A program made the translations under genes and the position numbers. DNA of 64,000 nucleotides from the NCBI GenBank assembly GCA_006384855.1, contig VCJN01002701.1, forward strand, positions 1 through 64,000, written 5' to 3'. This DNA comes from Tetraselmis striata (taxonomy: Eukaryota; Chlorophyta; Chlorodendrophyceae; Chlorodendrales; Chlorodendraceae). Below, piece by piece: positions 48,665 through 59,419 of the stretch. Positions within the stretch are counted from its first letter, which is position 1. The number at the start of each line of letters is the position of its first letter. Under the pieces are notes generated by a model that was not told the DNA's origin, did not search any database, and was given only the letters and a program-made list of their open reading frames with translations.

Positions 48665-49539
48665 ATGGAAGATCCGGGTCGACAATACCTATACTCTGCA
48701 CCGAAGGACGGTTCTGACGCGAGGCAGCGAGCTTCCGGCAAGGCGCCCGCAGCGGCGGAGGGCAGCAGCGGCAGCAGGGGGCTGCCGCCGAGATCCCCCG
48801 CGCACCCCCCCGCCGCGGGCAGCCGAGATGAAGGTGGCAGCGACCGGGCGAGCCTGGGCCGCTGGGACGCCGCGCTGGGCAACGTGGCGGATGCGGGGGT
48901 GGCGCTGCAGCAGCTAAAGCACGCGCTGGACGACGCGATTTACTTGGACGAGGATGCGTACAACGGCGTGGCTTCCCTCACGCACTACACGCGGACCATA
49001 CAGGTGGCGCCCTCCTCCTAGGTGACTGGCGCGTATCATCGCTGGCAAAGGCACAGCATGCGTCACGTGCCAGGTGGATTAGGCGCTGAAGAGTTTGCAG
49101 GTTGGGCGACAGGGCTCCTACCAGCAAAAGGCAAAAGAGAAAGCAATCGGGCAGGGTTTCCTTGAGTTCGCGAGTGCTGTGCTGTGCAGGCCCAGCAGCG
49201 GCGCATCCTGGAGCTGGAGCACGAGCTGGAAGCGGCGCTAGGTGCGGTGGAGCGGTCTGATAGCAGGGCGCGCGAGTCGGAACGGCAGCGGCAGGAGGCG
49301 GAGATGCGGGCATCCAGCATCGAGGCGGAGCTGGAGAACAATGCAGGTTGGCGCCACTGGCTTCCGGGCGCCGTCAGGGTGTGGGCGCACGATGCTGCCT
49401 TGGGCTGGCCCCCTTACCTCCGCTGCGCCGCGCCGCCCCCGCAGTTGTCTTCAAGATGCACTACAACGAGCTCCTGGCCAAGACGGAGGAGGTCCAGAAG
49501 CTGAAGGCCATCATCGAGGGGCTCTCCAACCAGCGGTAG
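48665..49539 (+). CDS. small coiled-coil protein, function unknown
   Basis: Three exons, 48665-49003, 49190-49346 and 49445-49539, join in phase to 196 residues. Residues 1-65 are Ser/Gly/Ala/Pro-rich and probably disordered. LKHALDDAIYLDEDAYNGVA begins an acidic helical part. Exons 2 and 3 are almost entirely heptad-like coiled coil, with ILELEHELEAALGAVE and VVFKMHYNELLAKTEEVQKL, ending IIEGLSNQR. TGTAA lies 136 bases after the stop. I do not recognise the family; the shape suggests a scaffold or a subunit of a larger complex. Confidence 0.72.
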
Positions 49540-49679
49540 CGGCGGCGGCCTGGCTCCTGATTACCCACCGGCAGTCCCATGTGCGGGACTGCTTTCGATG
49601 CAATGGCGAAGGCATGGGAGCATTGACCTTGATATTTAACCATCCCGGTGGCGAAGCAAACAGGCATGTGTTACTGTAA

Positions 49680-50884
49680 CCCTGCATTGAGCGGTGCCCT
49701 CCCTGCCACCAGCTTTACGATAGATGAGTGCCGCAGGAAGCGTTAGTTCCTCCCATCTGTACCATGAAAGTCCAATGACGGAGCTTGTTCAAGGAGGCCT
49801 GCTCAGTTTTAATCACGCCACGGTTTTGTCACCATCAAAGTATAGCGTAGCCGTCGCCAAATGCCGCGGAACGCTCACAGGGGCCTGCATAGGCTGCAGC
49901 CAGTGCCCACAGCCTCCGCGCGCAGTCGCAATCCCACTGGCCCACCTACACCCGCAGGCCGCATCACTACCTTTGCACGAATGAGGCCACGAGCTGGCTG
50001 TCCGCTGCGTGTCGGTCATATATCTGGGGCACAGGGCTCCGTACGCTGTAGTGGATCGTGCGGTGCATCCCAGCTCTGCTGGGCTTGACCACAGTCGTCA
50101 GCCACCGCCGATACAACACTCTGAGCCACCACTGCCATCCGTCGGCAGCAGGGGCTGTCACAGCCTGTACACGTACCTCAAGGGGACGTCACGTGTGGTG
50201 GCATGTGGGGCGCTCGGTATGGTGTTACGTAGGATGTTGCGTCCTTAACAACTACGATTATAAACAACTACTTAACAACTACTGACAGGCGCTCAAGTTG
50301 CGATTGCAGTCGGGGCGCGCCCTGGCGGCCTGTGGCCCATTCCTTGCCCTGCAAGCTGCTGCGCAATGAACAGCCAGAACATCACTGGTCGATGAGGGCA
50401 CCCCATGTCTCACCCAGGGCAATGCACCCTTGTTATGTGGCAAAATGGGGGCCATCATGAGACGTGTGGTGCCCAACTTGCCACCTAGCAAGTTGCCTGT
50501 GGCCTCAGTGAACAATAGCGCATGTGCCGGACTAATAGAGTGCTGGGACCCTTTCAACCGTTTCGAAGATGTGCCAAGAACCTCGGCCCCTGGACATAAT
50601 CAAGGAAACAGGACTGCAAACACCCGTGCTGCCATAGATAGGGCGGCAGCACTTGCCCTGTATTTATAGTCACACACAGGTAGTCGATACTGACAGTTAT
50701 GGGGCAGCGTACACCGCACACTTCCGCGCACTGTCTCCCACGGCGGATGTTGCATTTTGGGTCGTGAGTAGGGGAGGGAAGCCCCATTGCGCGGTCAAGT
50801 TGTGGCCACCAGTGGAGGCAAAATGGCGGACTTGACTTGAAAGGGTGACCGCGTGAGGGGCGGTTGTCATTGGGGAAGAGGTGT
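49680..50884. other. convergent intergenic region, no recognised gene
   Basis: Several short open frames, none with a domain. A TGTAA at 50889-50885 on the minus strand is the likely RPL26 polyadenylation signal. Confidence 0.4.
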
Positions 50885-50957
50885 GTTTACAGGGGATCGA
50901 CCAATATCCAGCGCGGCCGTCCCGAGCAGGGGGGGGTGAGCGCGGCAGGCGGACGGC

Positions 50958-52231
50958 TTAGTCCATGCTCTGCATGCCCTCCACCTCGGCCTCCGTGAAC
51001 TTGCCCTTGCCCTTATCGGCAGACTTGGCACCCTTCTTCCTCTCCAGCAGCGCCCTGCGCACACAGAGCGGGCATAGCAGGCACAAATCAAACATCCGCA
51101 AACATCGGTGACTCGAAGCTGGCACCCCCTTTGGCAGATCATCGACAGATATCTCACACGGTAAATGGACATGACTTCACAGAAAATGAAACATCCTCAA
51201 ATGAAGAATGGATATGCCGCATGAGACTCGTGGATTGCCAGATCAGCATATGAAACAGGGACAGGGCGCTAGGGGGGGGGGGGGGGGGGGGCGTACCGCC
51301 TGTCCTTGTCAATCTTCAGCTTAGTGACGATGACCTTGGAAGGGTCGATGCCGACGTTCACGGTGGCGCCTGCATGTCGCAGGGCGCGCTTGTCAGGGGT
51401 GCAGCCGAACGCAGAGGGGGGGAAGGGGGCACGAGGGTGATTGGGAGGGGGGAGGGAGAAAGGAGGGTGACAGTCGCCTGGGGCTGACTTCATGCGTGTG
51501 TGAGAGGATCGACTTTATCCACACTAAAGAACCTGTGGCGGCGGAGGATGGCCGCCCCAGACCTAGTTGGTGGTGTGCTGTAGCATCGTGTTTGATAGCC
51601 CGGCAATCATGGAGGAATCGGTGGGCCTTGCAATTTCCGATGCGTGATGGCGGGTCATTTTTCTGACCCGGGATCGCTAGGGAGTGGAAAGAGGGGGGAG
51701 AAAGGGGGGGGGCGGGCGGGGGGCCACAAGGCGCGCACCGTTGGTCTTCTCGCGGGTGATGCGCTCCACGTGGATCACCCACTTCTTGCGGTAGCAGGTC
51801 ACCACCTTGCCCTCACGGCCCTGTTGTCATTTTTTTGTGGAGAGGGGGGGGGGGGGGGGCAAAGTGTGGGTGAGGTGTGGGCCCAGGATTGGCAGGTGGG
51901 CGTGACCTCTGTATGCAGCCAGGTGGTCAGGGCAGCGGCTGTGGGGCGCACCTTGTAGGTGCCACGGACAACCTGCACCTCGTCGTCCTTGCGGATCGGG
52001 ACAGAGCGCACCTGCGCGCGAGGAAGGTCGAGGGGGGGGAGGAGGCTCAGCCGGCTGCTGCGGAGTCGGCGCGTCCGGAGGGAAAAGGCAAGGTATGGCA
52101 GACGGCCAGGGGGTAGCAGCGCTCGGCACGGGGGCTTACGCCATGCTTGTTCCTGAGCTCCGCCGACAGGGGCGCGCTCATGAGCTTGCGGCGCTCGCTG
52201 GAGGGCGCAGAGAAGTGAGCCTGAGCATTGT

Positions 52232-52262
<31 letters not shown>

Positions 52263-52915
52263 AGAGGGGGGAGAGTCAGGCTCACCCTCCGCGCAACCCA
52301 GGCCTTGGATGCATGCCACAATGTGGCGGGCACGGAATCAGCCGAATCGCGTTGGAGCCTACCCCTGTATTCCCCCCCCCCCCCCCCTCTTTTGGGGTGA
52401 AAAGTGTCTCCAAATCAGGACGACCGAAACCCAACCATTTGCCAAACCACGCGCTGCACCCGTACTCTGCCACCAAGTCGGAGATGCGCTCACTTGCAGA
52501 CCAGATGTTCCAGCACACGGAACGGTTCGGGAAGGGCAGCCATTCCTGCAGTGAACCTCCCCCCCCCCCCTCCCCCGGGGCGCCCCAGAGGATCCCTGCA
52601 GTCCCCCCGCCTCCCGCCGTGCTGGGCCCGCCCCGCCCGATCACGAACCCCCTACACCCCCCCTGCTTGGACGGGTCTCGCTACGGTAACCTGTCTGGCG
52701 CGCAGGTTTTCCTCCGCCGCCGCGCGCACGCTTAGCGGCGGCCGCGCGCGTTAAGGTATTTTAAGAGGGCGGCAGAAAATGGGTGGCGGCGGCGGCGGCG
52801 GGCCCGACAGCCGGCCGCCTGAGCGCGGGAGATCCGGCGGCGAGCACCCGGCCCGCGCGGCAATCACCTTGCGGCTCTTGCGCCGGGAGCTGCTGACAGC
52901 ACTGTTGAACTTCAT
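50958..52915 (-). CDS. RPL26: 60S ribosomal protein L26 (uL24)
   Basis: Six minus-strand exons, 52915-52868, 52220-52140, 52011-51952, 51820-51739, 51369-51297 and 51054-50958, give 146 residues, the normal length. The protein starts [20 protein letters not shown] and contains the KOW-type stretch [20 protein letters not shown], which contacts rRNA domain I near the peptide exit tunnel. [18 protein letters not shown] follows, with a Lys-rich acidic-ended tail (EVEGMQSMD). All junctions keep phase. Introns carry long homopolymers: 51272-51292 (sense C directly after the exon 5 donor), 51845-51859 and 52231-52262. TGTAA lies about 70 bases after the stop. Confidence 0.98.
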
Positions 52916-53510
52916 GGCTGCGACTCGTGGGGTTGGGGCGGGGCTGCAGGGCCGCCAGGGTGGGTTGAGCAACAACGAAGAGAGGGATGTGGGGGAGTCG
53001 GGCGGCGCACAAGAAGGCGGCGGCGGGCGTGCGCAGCGCGCATTCTACCACGCCCTGGCGGCCGGTTCTCGTCCCGCCTTTTTTTTCTTTTTTTTTTCGC
53101 CCCCGGGTTTTCGTCCCGCCTTGCTCTGCTAAAGCGCTGCTGCTGCTGCTGTTGGCGATGCGTAGCGCGCGCAATCGCGACGACGGGCGGGCGCGGCACT
53201 ACACACCGACTACTATCACGCGCCCTCACGATGTCTGTCAATACGAGGTACTGTGTATTTGTACGCCGTCATCGGGTATTTGATGTAATATATCCGTAAT
53301 GAATGCGTTGTGATAATTCTTCAAACAATCAGCTACGCCTGCTGATGGACACTACTAGTACCTGTACGTACCGGTACTGGTAGATAGTACTTTTTGGTTA
53401 CAGGGAGAGCGTCAAGAGAATGAATGCAAAGATGGCATCAATTATAGTCATCAAGCAAATTGCCGAAGCATCCTGCAAGACTAATTAAAGGCCAGTGACA
53501 GAATTTCCAA
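52916..53510. other. RPL26 upstream region and repeat flank
   Basis: A T-rich stretch (about 53080-53098) with a pyrimidine-rich surrounding lies upstream of RPL26. 53445-53487 carries the uninterrupted form of the dispersed repeat that hosts the LINE tail at 2378-2664. Confidence 0.4.
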
Positions 53511-53521
53511 CACTGTTGGAT

Positions 53522-54638
53522 ATAATTACATGAGCTAGCAGCAGAAGGCGATATCGGAAATCACCAAAATAAAAGGCAATCAGAAAGGTCCTCTACAGCG
53601 ACTGCGGGGTGGAAGCAGTAACATGAGAAGACGCAGAGTGGGCACGAGCACACGCATCAGACTTGGCCATCTGCACACCGGCAGAGAGAATGCCGCCCAG
53701 GGTACCATGCACGCAAGCCGAGACCCGCTGCAACAGCCCCCGCCGTGTGCGCGACAGGTGACGGCGGAACTCAGCAGGTTGGCCGGCGACAAAGTTTCGA
53801 AGTGCCTGAACGGATTGACCACGAAGAAAGCAAGAGGTCGGGGCGGAAGGACCGCCAGGGAAGTTGCGCACAGCCAATAGCACCGCGAAGATGTAGACCA
53901 CAGTCAAAGCGGACTTCCCGAGTCGGCCGCGGTCCTCAACCACAAAAGGGTAGTACCGGTGAACACCCTGCACTGGGGCGGAAGACGCCCGGTCCGCTGC
54001 CAACTTAGCATGCTCCGCCTCGGTCGCCGCGATTCCCGGGATGCACCAGCGGGGGTCGTTGCTCCAAGTGGGGGTCGTGGAGGACACGCACGCGAAGTCG
54101 ATCATGTAATCGCACGCTGCCCCTCCCCACCCCGCCAGCGTCAGGTCCGACGGCCGCGAGCGGTCCGCTGGGCGCAGCCCACTCGTCTCAAGGGTCAAGT
54201 CGCCGGCTCCCGAGCGGTCCCCGGTCAAGCACCGCCCCCGCATCAATTGCCACAGATGCCCAGAGATTCTTCAAAGCGGTATGCATGCGGTGCTTGTAGT
54301 TCGCTACGGGGCATATGGGTAGATGATCCACGATGAAATCCGTAGCGCTCCGGTTCGAGCCATCCGTAGAGCGAAGCCATAAGGATCAATACCACACGTT
54401 GGGCCAGGGCAAGTGACAAGCGCGGAACCTCCGCGCGGGCAAAGGCCCAGTACCCGCGCAGCGGCGGCCGCATAAGCAGCATGGGGAATCTTGCGGGCGG
54501 ACTCGTGATCCGACTGGAAAAGCGATAGGGAGCCCGGCCCGCACGCGCTGTACAGGCGCAGGGTATCAAGTCGCGAGGCCGCTGCACCAGTACGTTGGAA
54601 GCTGAGATCGAGGGCCACGAAGTCACGCAAGCGAATCG
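53522..54638 (-). mobile_element. 5'-truncated LINE (copy 3)
   Basis: The longest copy of this family in the window. The minus-strand open frame 54246-53593 carries YMIDFACVSSTTPTWSND, HRYYPFVVEDRGRLGKSALT and RNFVAGQPAEFRRHLSRTRR, then the same 3' tail as copies 1 and 2. CACTGTTGGAT lies at its 3' border (53511-53521) and at its 5' border (54639-54649), an 11-bp target duplication. A second open frame (54653-54243) covers the part further 5'. The reverse transcriptase catalytic core is not included. Confidence 0.82.
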
Positions 54639-54649
54639 CACTGTTGGAT

Positions 54650-54728
54650 TCATATAATTACATGAGCTAGCAGCAGAAGGCGATATCGGAAATCACCAAA
54701 ATAAAAGGCAATCAGAAAGGTCCTCTAC
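54650..54728 (-). mobile_element. 79-bp LINE tail inserted in the same target as copy 3
   Basis: Only the last 79 bases of the LINE are present, from CTCTAC to the ATATAATTACATGAGC-type tail (read on the + strand in reverse). ATCGCACTGTTGGAT flanks it on both sides, at 54635-54649 and 54729-54743, a clean 15-bp duplication. The left duplication is also the 5' border of copy 3, so two insertions in the same orientation used one target. Confidence 0.9.
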
Positions 54729-54743
54729 ATCGCACTGTTGGAT

Positions 54744-55460
54744 CACCGTCTAAAACACTGATGGGCACTACCTGTACAGATACCTATACTGGTTTCCTGA
54801 ATACGGACGATAATATAATACCCACTTATACTCGAACGAAATACATAACCTACCGGTGCCTACAGTACAGCCATATAATCTGGGAAGACCAAGTATTACA
54901 TTTTTCGGTTGAATGGATCACCTGCAGTACTGGTAGTCGTTTTAGATCCTGGTGTAGATAGTGCTCTTGATGATCGATAGTGCACCTGCTGATCGATTAT
55001 GATGCGAACGCCGCGCGACATGCGCCCCGCGTGCGCGGTTCCCCCCCCCCCCCCCCCCCCCCCAGCCCCGCCCCGCCCCCTCCGCCGTGTACAACCAGAA
55101 CTCAACTGTCAGGACTTCTGACGCAGTCACTGCACACGCCCATCGTTAGCGTCCAGCACGCAGTATACGGACCGCTGGATCTTGTTCCTTCAATAATTTC
55201 AGCTGCCCGTGTTGCTACGCTCGTTCCCAAAGCCGGTCTATTTTCCGTTACGCGTCGTTACGCCCCGCCGCATGCCGGTAGGCTGAGCTGCAGGCCGCGG
55301 CAGCAGTGGCGTCGCCCTCGGCACAACTCCCTGAACCTTAATTACGCGTCCGGCCTCGAATTCGCCGCGCTTCGAGCCACTTCGCGCGCGCCGAGGCGAC
55401 CAGGGCGCTGCTGCCCTCCGGTCCCGCGTCCCCGCGAGGTCGCGCTGTCGTCGGGGCGCC
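54744..55460. other. intergenic and CFAP210-like upstream region
   Basis: A C run at about 55041-55062. Sequence at about 54760-54960 resembles parts of 53340-53395 (ACTACCTGTAC, GGTAGATAGT), so the LINE cluster sits inside an older repeated segment. No other gene seen. Confidence 0.4.
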
Positions 55461-57899
55461 ATGGCGGGCAACTATGCCGTTATCACACAGTCGCACCTGG
55501 ACACCATCAGGCAAAAGGTGAGCGGCTGCTTTTGCTCCCCCCCCCCCCCCCCTCCCCCCCCCGCGCTGCCGAACCCCCGTCCGGAAAACACAAGCAAGAT
55601 ACCGCGATACCTTGGTGGGCCAGCCGCACAGCTGGGTTGGCCTCAGGGCACCCTCCTAGGGAGGAAATTGTTCAGGCATGCACTCTGGGCAGTGCTATGC
55701 CCCCCCCCCCCCCCCCCCCCCCCCCCCGTCGTGTGAGAATAGGAAACGCAATGCCAGAGCACGTTATAATCGCCCACCTTACAACCCTACCTTTGAAAAC
55801 ACCGGCCAGGATCGCTGTGAGTGGGACACCCGGCGTTGATCCTTAGTATCCCATATCCCATATCCCATATTCCTTAGTACCTACATATCCCATTTGATTG
55901 AAAAGAGCGCCCTATTCCTTGGTTGCCAGGTGAGTCCCGGGACGAGCCAGAATCAAACCATCCAGGACAAGAAGACGCGCAAGGGAATGAGCGACGCACG
56001 GGCAGCGAAATGGACCAACACGATTGATGCTCAGCGGCTGCATAAGGAGCGGATGCGGGAGGAGCGGGAGGCGGCGGCGGAGGAGGAGCGGAAGAAGGAC
56101 GATGTGCGCCAGGCGCGCATCCGCGCGGAGGAGCGCAGGCAGCAGATCGAGCGCGCCAATAAGATGCTGTACGACGAGACGGATCGCGTGAAGGCCTTCA
56201 ATGCCAAGCTGCTGCACAGTGACACGCTGCTGGTGAACCAGAAGCAGATCACGCTGAAGAAGGACGTTGAGAATATGTACAAGGAGGCCGACAAGACGTT
56301 CTTCAAGCAGCAACAGGCTGCCCTGGAGGTATTTCGACCAGCCGCTGCTCCCATGTCCATCTCAAGATGTCCATGCCCATCTTTGATCCGCTGCCCCGAC
56401 GTCCATGCACCTCCAGATGCGCAAACCCCGTGGCTCGCCGGTTGTCCTCATATCCCCCCCCCCCCCCTCCCCGCCGGCTTCGTCCCTCCAGCTTGCAGAG
56501 CAGGCGGAGCTAGCCAAGCTGGAGGAGCGCCGGCAAGCCGCCCTGCTGCAGAAGGAAATTCAGTTTGAGCAGCTTGATGAGCTCAAGAAGAAGATCATGG
56601 ACGAGAGGTGCGTGCTCCATGACTCCCAGCCCCCCCATCCCCCCCCCCCCCCCCCCCCCCCAGGCCCCCGCCGCTCGGGTTGTTAGGGTTTAGGGTTTCC
56701 CCTGTCCGTCATTCCCATTGCACATCCTCGTCGCTTGATACAATTCTCGATGCAAATGGCCGGAGTGCCTGACATTGATGCTGGATGGCCGATCAGGAAG
56801 CAAAAGATGCTGGAGGGCGAGATCCTCAAGGCGGCGGCGGAGAAGGAGAAGCAGAAGGACATCGAGGCGGCGCTGAGAGCCAGGCGCCAGGCGCAGGAGC
56901 GCAACCTGGAGATGGTGCGCGCCAACGACGCGCTTCAGGAGTACAAGGCAGTGCAGGCCGACAGGGAGCGGATGGCCGACGAGCAGATTGCGGGTCAGTT
57001 GCCCGTGGTGGCCGCGCCCCTGGCATTGTGTTGCCCCTTTCCCCCATCACCCAATTCAGCGCTTGGCGATCGGCGAGGAGAGCTCAGTCACTGACGTGGG
57101 CTTTGGTGGCGGTGGTGTGTAGGCTACGCCGCGCAAAAGGCGGCCATGATAGAGGAGAGGAAGCGCCGCGAGATGCTGCGCCAGGCGGAGAAGGAGAGCC
57201 GGCGGCAGCGGATGATCGACTACATGGAGGAGAACCTGGAGAAGGTGGGGATTGTTTTGTTGGGCGCTGCGTTACGTGCCCCGCGCCCGGCAACTGTGAG
57301 TGGGGAGGGGGGGCGCTGGTCTGGCGCAGGGCCTGACCCGCTTCCCGACCTGCCCCTGTGCTGCGCAGGAGCGCGCAAGGAACGAGAAGTTGCTGGCTAT
57401 GCAGCTCAATGAGGCCGAGACCAAGCACGCGGGCGACATGGCCGAGCGCAACAGGCAGGCTGCGGACCTGCAGGCCGCGATCGACCGCAGCCGGCAGCAG
57501 CAGCTGGACATGAAGATGGAGCGCCAGCTGCGCGAGAAGGAGGAAGGGAAGATGTTTGCCGACGCGTGGACGCACCGGCTGGAGGAGCTCAAGGCGGAGG
57601 AGGAGGAGGAGAAGCGGGAGGCGTTTGAGCGCAACCTGCACAACCGCAAACTGCTGCAGCGCCAGATCGACCAGAAGGCGTCGCGCAAGGCGGCCGCGCG
57701 CGAGGAGGAGCTGCAGGAGGCGCTGCTTTCGCAGATCCAGCTGGAGGAGGACGACGCGATGTACCAGGAGTACACGGCGGCGTGCCTGGATGAGTGGGGC
57801 CGCCAGGGCAAGGACATCAAGCCGATGACGATCCACATGCGCAAGGAGGCCAACCCCTCCTTTGCCACTGGCCCGGACATGACCAAGTCTCTGCGATAG
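55461..57899 (+). CDS. cilia- and flagella-associated protein, CFAP210 (CCDC173)-like
   Basis: Six exons, 55461-55517, 55930-56328, 56492-56607, 56797-56993, 57123-57244 and 57369-57899, give 473 residues. Nearly all of it is charged alpha-helix/coiled coil. The early block DETDRVKAFNAKLLHSDTLL is the most diagnostic and resembles the TDRVK region of CFAP210, a protein that lines the inside of ciliary doublet microtubules. Later blocks include RMIDYMEENLEKERARNEKL and a C-terminal TIHMRKEANPSFATGP. CFAP45 and other trichohyalin-like ciliary proteins are the main alternatives. Introns 1 and 3 have C runs soon after the donor. TGTAA lies 55 bases after the stop. It implies motile cilia, or retained ciliary genes. 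Confidence 0.8.
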
Positions 57900-57958
57900 G
57901 AGACCCTCCCCCCCCCCCCCCCGCCCCTTCCTGCCCTAATGGACAGACGCCCCTGTAA

Positions 57959-58297
57959 GGTTTACTCCCGCGTCGCGCCCAGCACTAGCCCCACTGCACA
58001 GGGACCCGCTTTGTGCCAATCGGCAAGGAGTGATGACATTTCACACTCACCACAAGCTGCATAGTCCCGCGCTGCGCATCTTCATCCAGATGTTTCCGTA
58101 GTGTACTGCCATGATACCCATGGGGGTCTTGCTGTTCCCCTCCATTTGAAGGCTATGGGCAATGCTCTGATCATGGGCAATGCACATGAATCTTCTTCTT
58201 CTATGGGCAATGCTCTGCATACGAGCGTGAGGGCGGCTGAAAGTCACCTCTCTCAGACAACTGCACTCGCACTGCCGGCACCAGTACTGCCTGGCGC

Positions 58298-58329
<32 letters not shown>

Positions 58330-59419
58330 CAACAACGTTACATTGAGTTGTAGATAGGTGGTTCCGCACGCCCTGTGTTGTGGTGCGTCATTTCTTGGCG
58401 GGATTTGAACTTTCTTACGACTTTGTTCCTGCTTAGTCTTTGATGCTGAACATGCCAACTGTCTTACGGCCCGTCGGCACGAACTTGCATAGGGTCCACT
58501 AGTGAAAGGGCAAGGGCGTAGCGTGCTGCCCTCTGAAGGCCAGGTTCGGCGAAATAAAAGTCCGCGCCGGCACATATTCACAGCCTCCCTGGCGCCATAC
58601 ACAGGGCAGCACATCCTCGCGTGGCAATCCAAAATCACTCTCCACTGACGCAGGATCTGGATGGCGTGCATGTTGTGAGGCAGGCCGCGGTCACGCGTGC
58701 GTAGAATGGGCCCACCATGCCGCAATGCGCTGTATTGATACCTTGTAGATACATACATCGCGCCACAGCTGCGGAGACTGGGGGTCATTCCGCCGTCTTC
58801 TATGAGGGCAACATGCAGGAAAACACCGCTCTGGTGAAATCGAAAGCAGATCGCGAGAATGAGGGGGGTGCGGGAGGCGGGATGGGGGGAGGTGTCCGCA
58901 TGGCGCAGGTAGCGGCAGCAGCCTCAATGCGCGCTACTCCACTGCATGCTGCTACTTGTCCGCGCTTGGCCTTCGGAGGGCTGCACACCAAGCGCTCTAA
59001 TTTGTGGACCCTCTGCGGGCTCCAGGCTCGAGTGCCAGTGCGGCGAGCGGCTCCCGTGCATAAACAAGGGCCGCGAAGATCCTTAGGAGTTACACTACAG
59101 CACCGGGCACAACAGTGCCACTCGGAGGATTGGACCCGGGCTGTGTAGCCGCCCCGCATGAGCGGAGGAACGCCAACAGCAAGCCGAACCGGACGGCGCG
59201 GCTCAACTGTGGTTCCGATCTCAATCCGCGCAGTAATTCTGCGTGCGGATCCGTCAGCGCCTCGGCCCGAGGTGCATCATGAAAGGAGACGGCAGCAGGT
59301 GGTTGGTCGCCCTCGTGGCGGCACCCCCATGTCATCCCCCCCCCCCCCCCCCCCCCCCTTCTTGATTGCCCAGGCCAAGCCTTGCAACAGTGAAACCCTT
59401 GCGGCGCCTCAACGGCATG
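57959..59419. other. intergenic with dispersed repeat and GA microsatellite
   Basis: A GA run lies at about 58300-58329 and the paired repeat copy at 58404-58545. A C run lies at about 59336-59358. No gene is recognised; the open frame at 58717-59148 has no domain. Confidence 0.4.
58404..58545 (+). repeat. dispersed repeat copy, paired with 17846-17970
   Basis: Contains TTTCTTACGACTTTGTT, TTTGATGCTGAACATGCCA and GCGTAGCGTGC in the same order as the copy at 17846-17970, with small indels. Confidence 0.75.
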
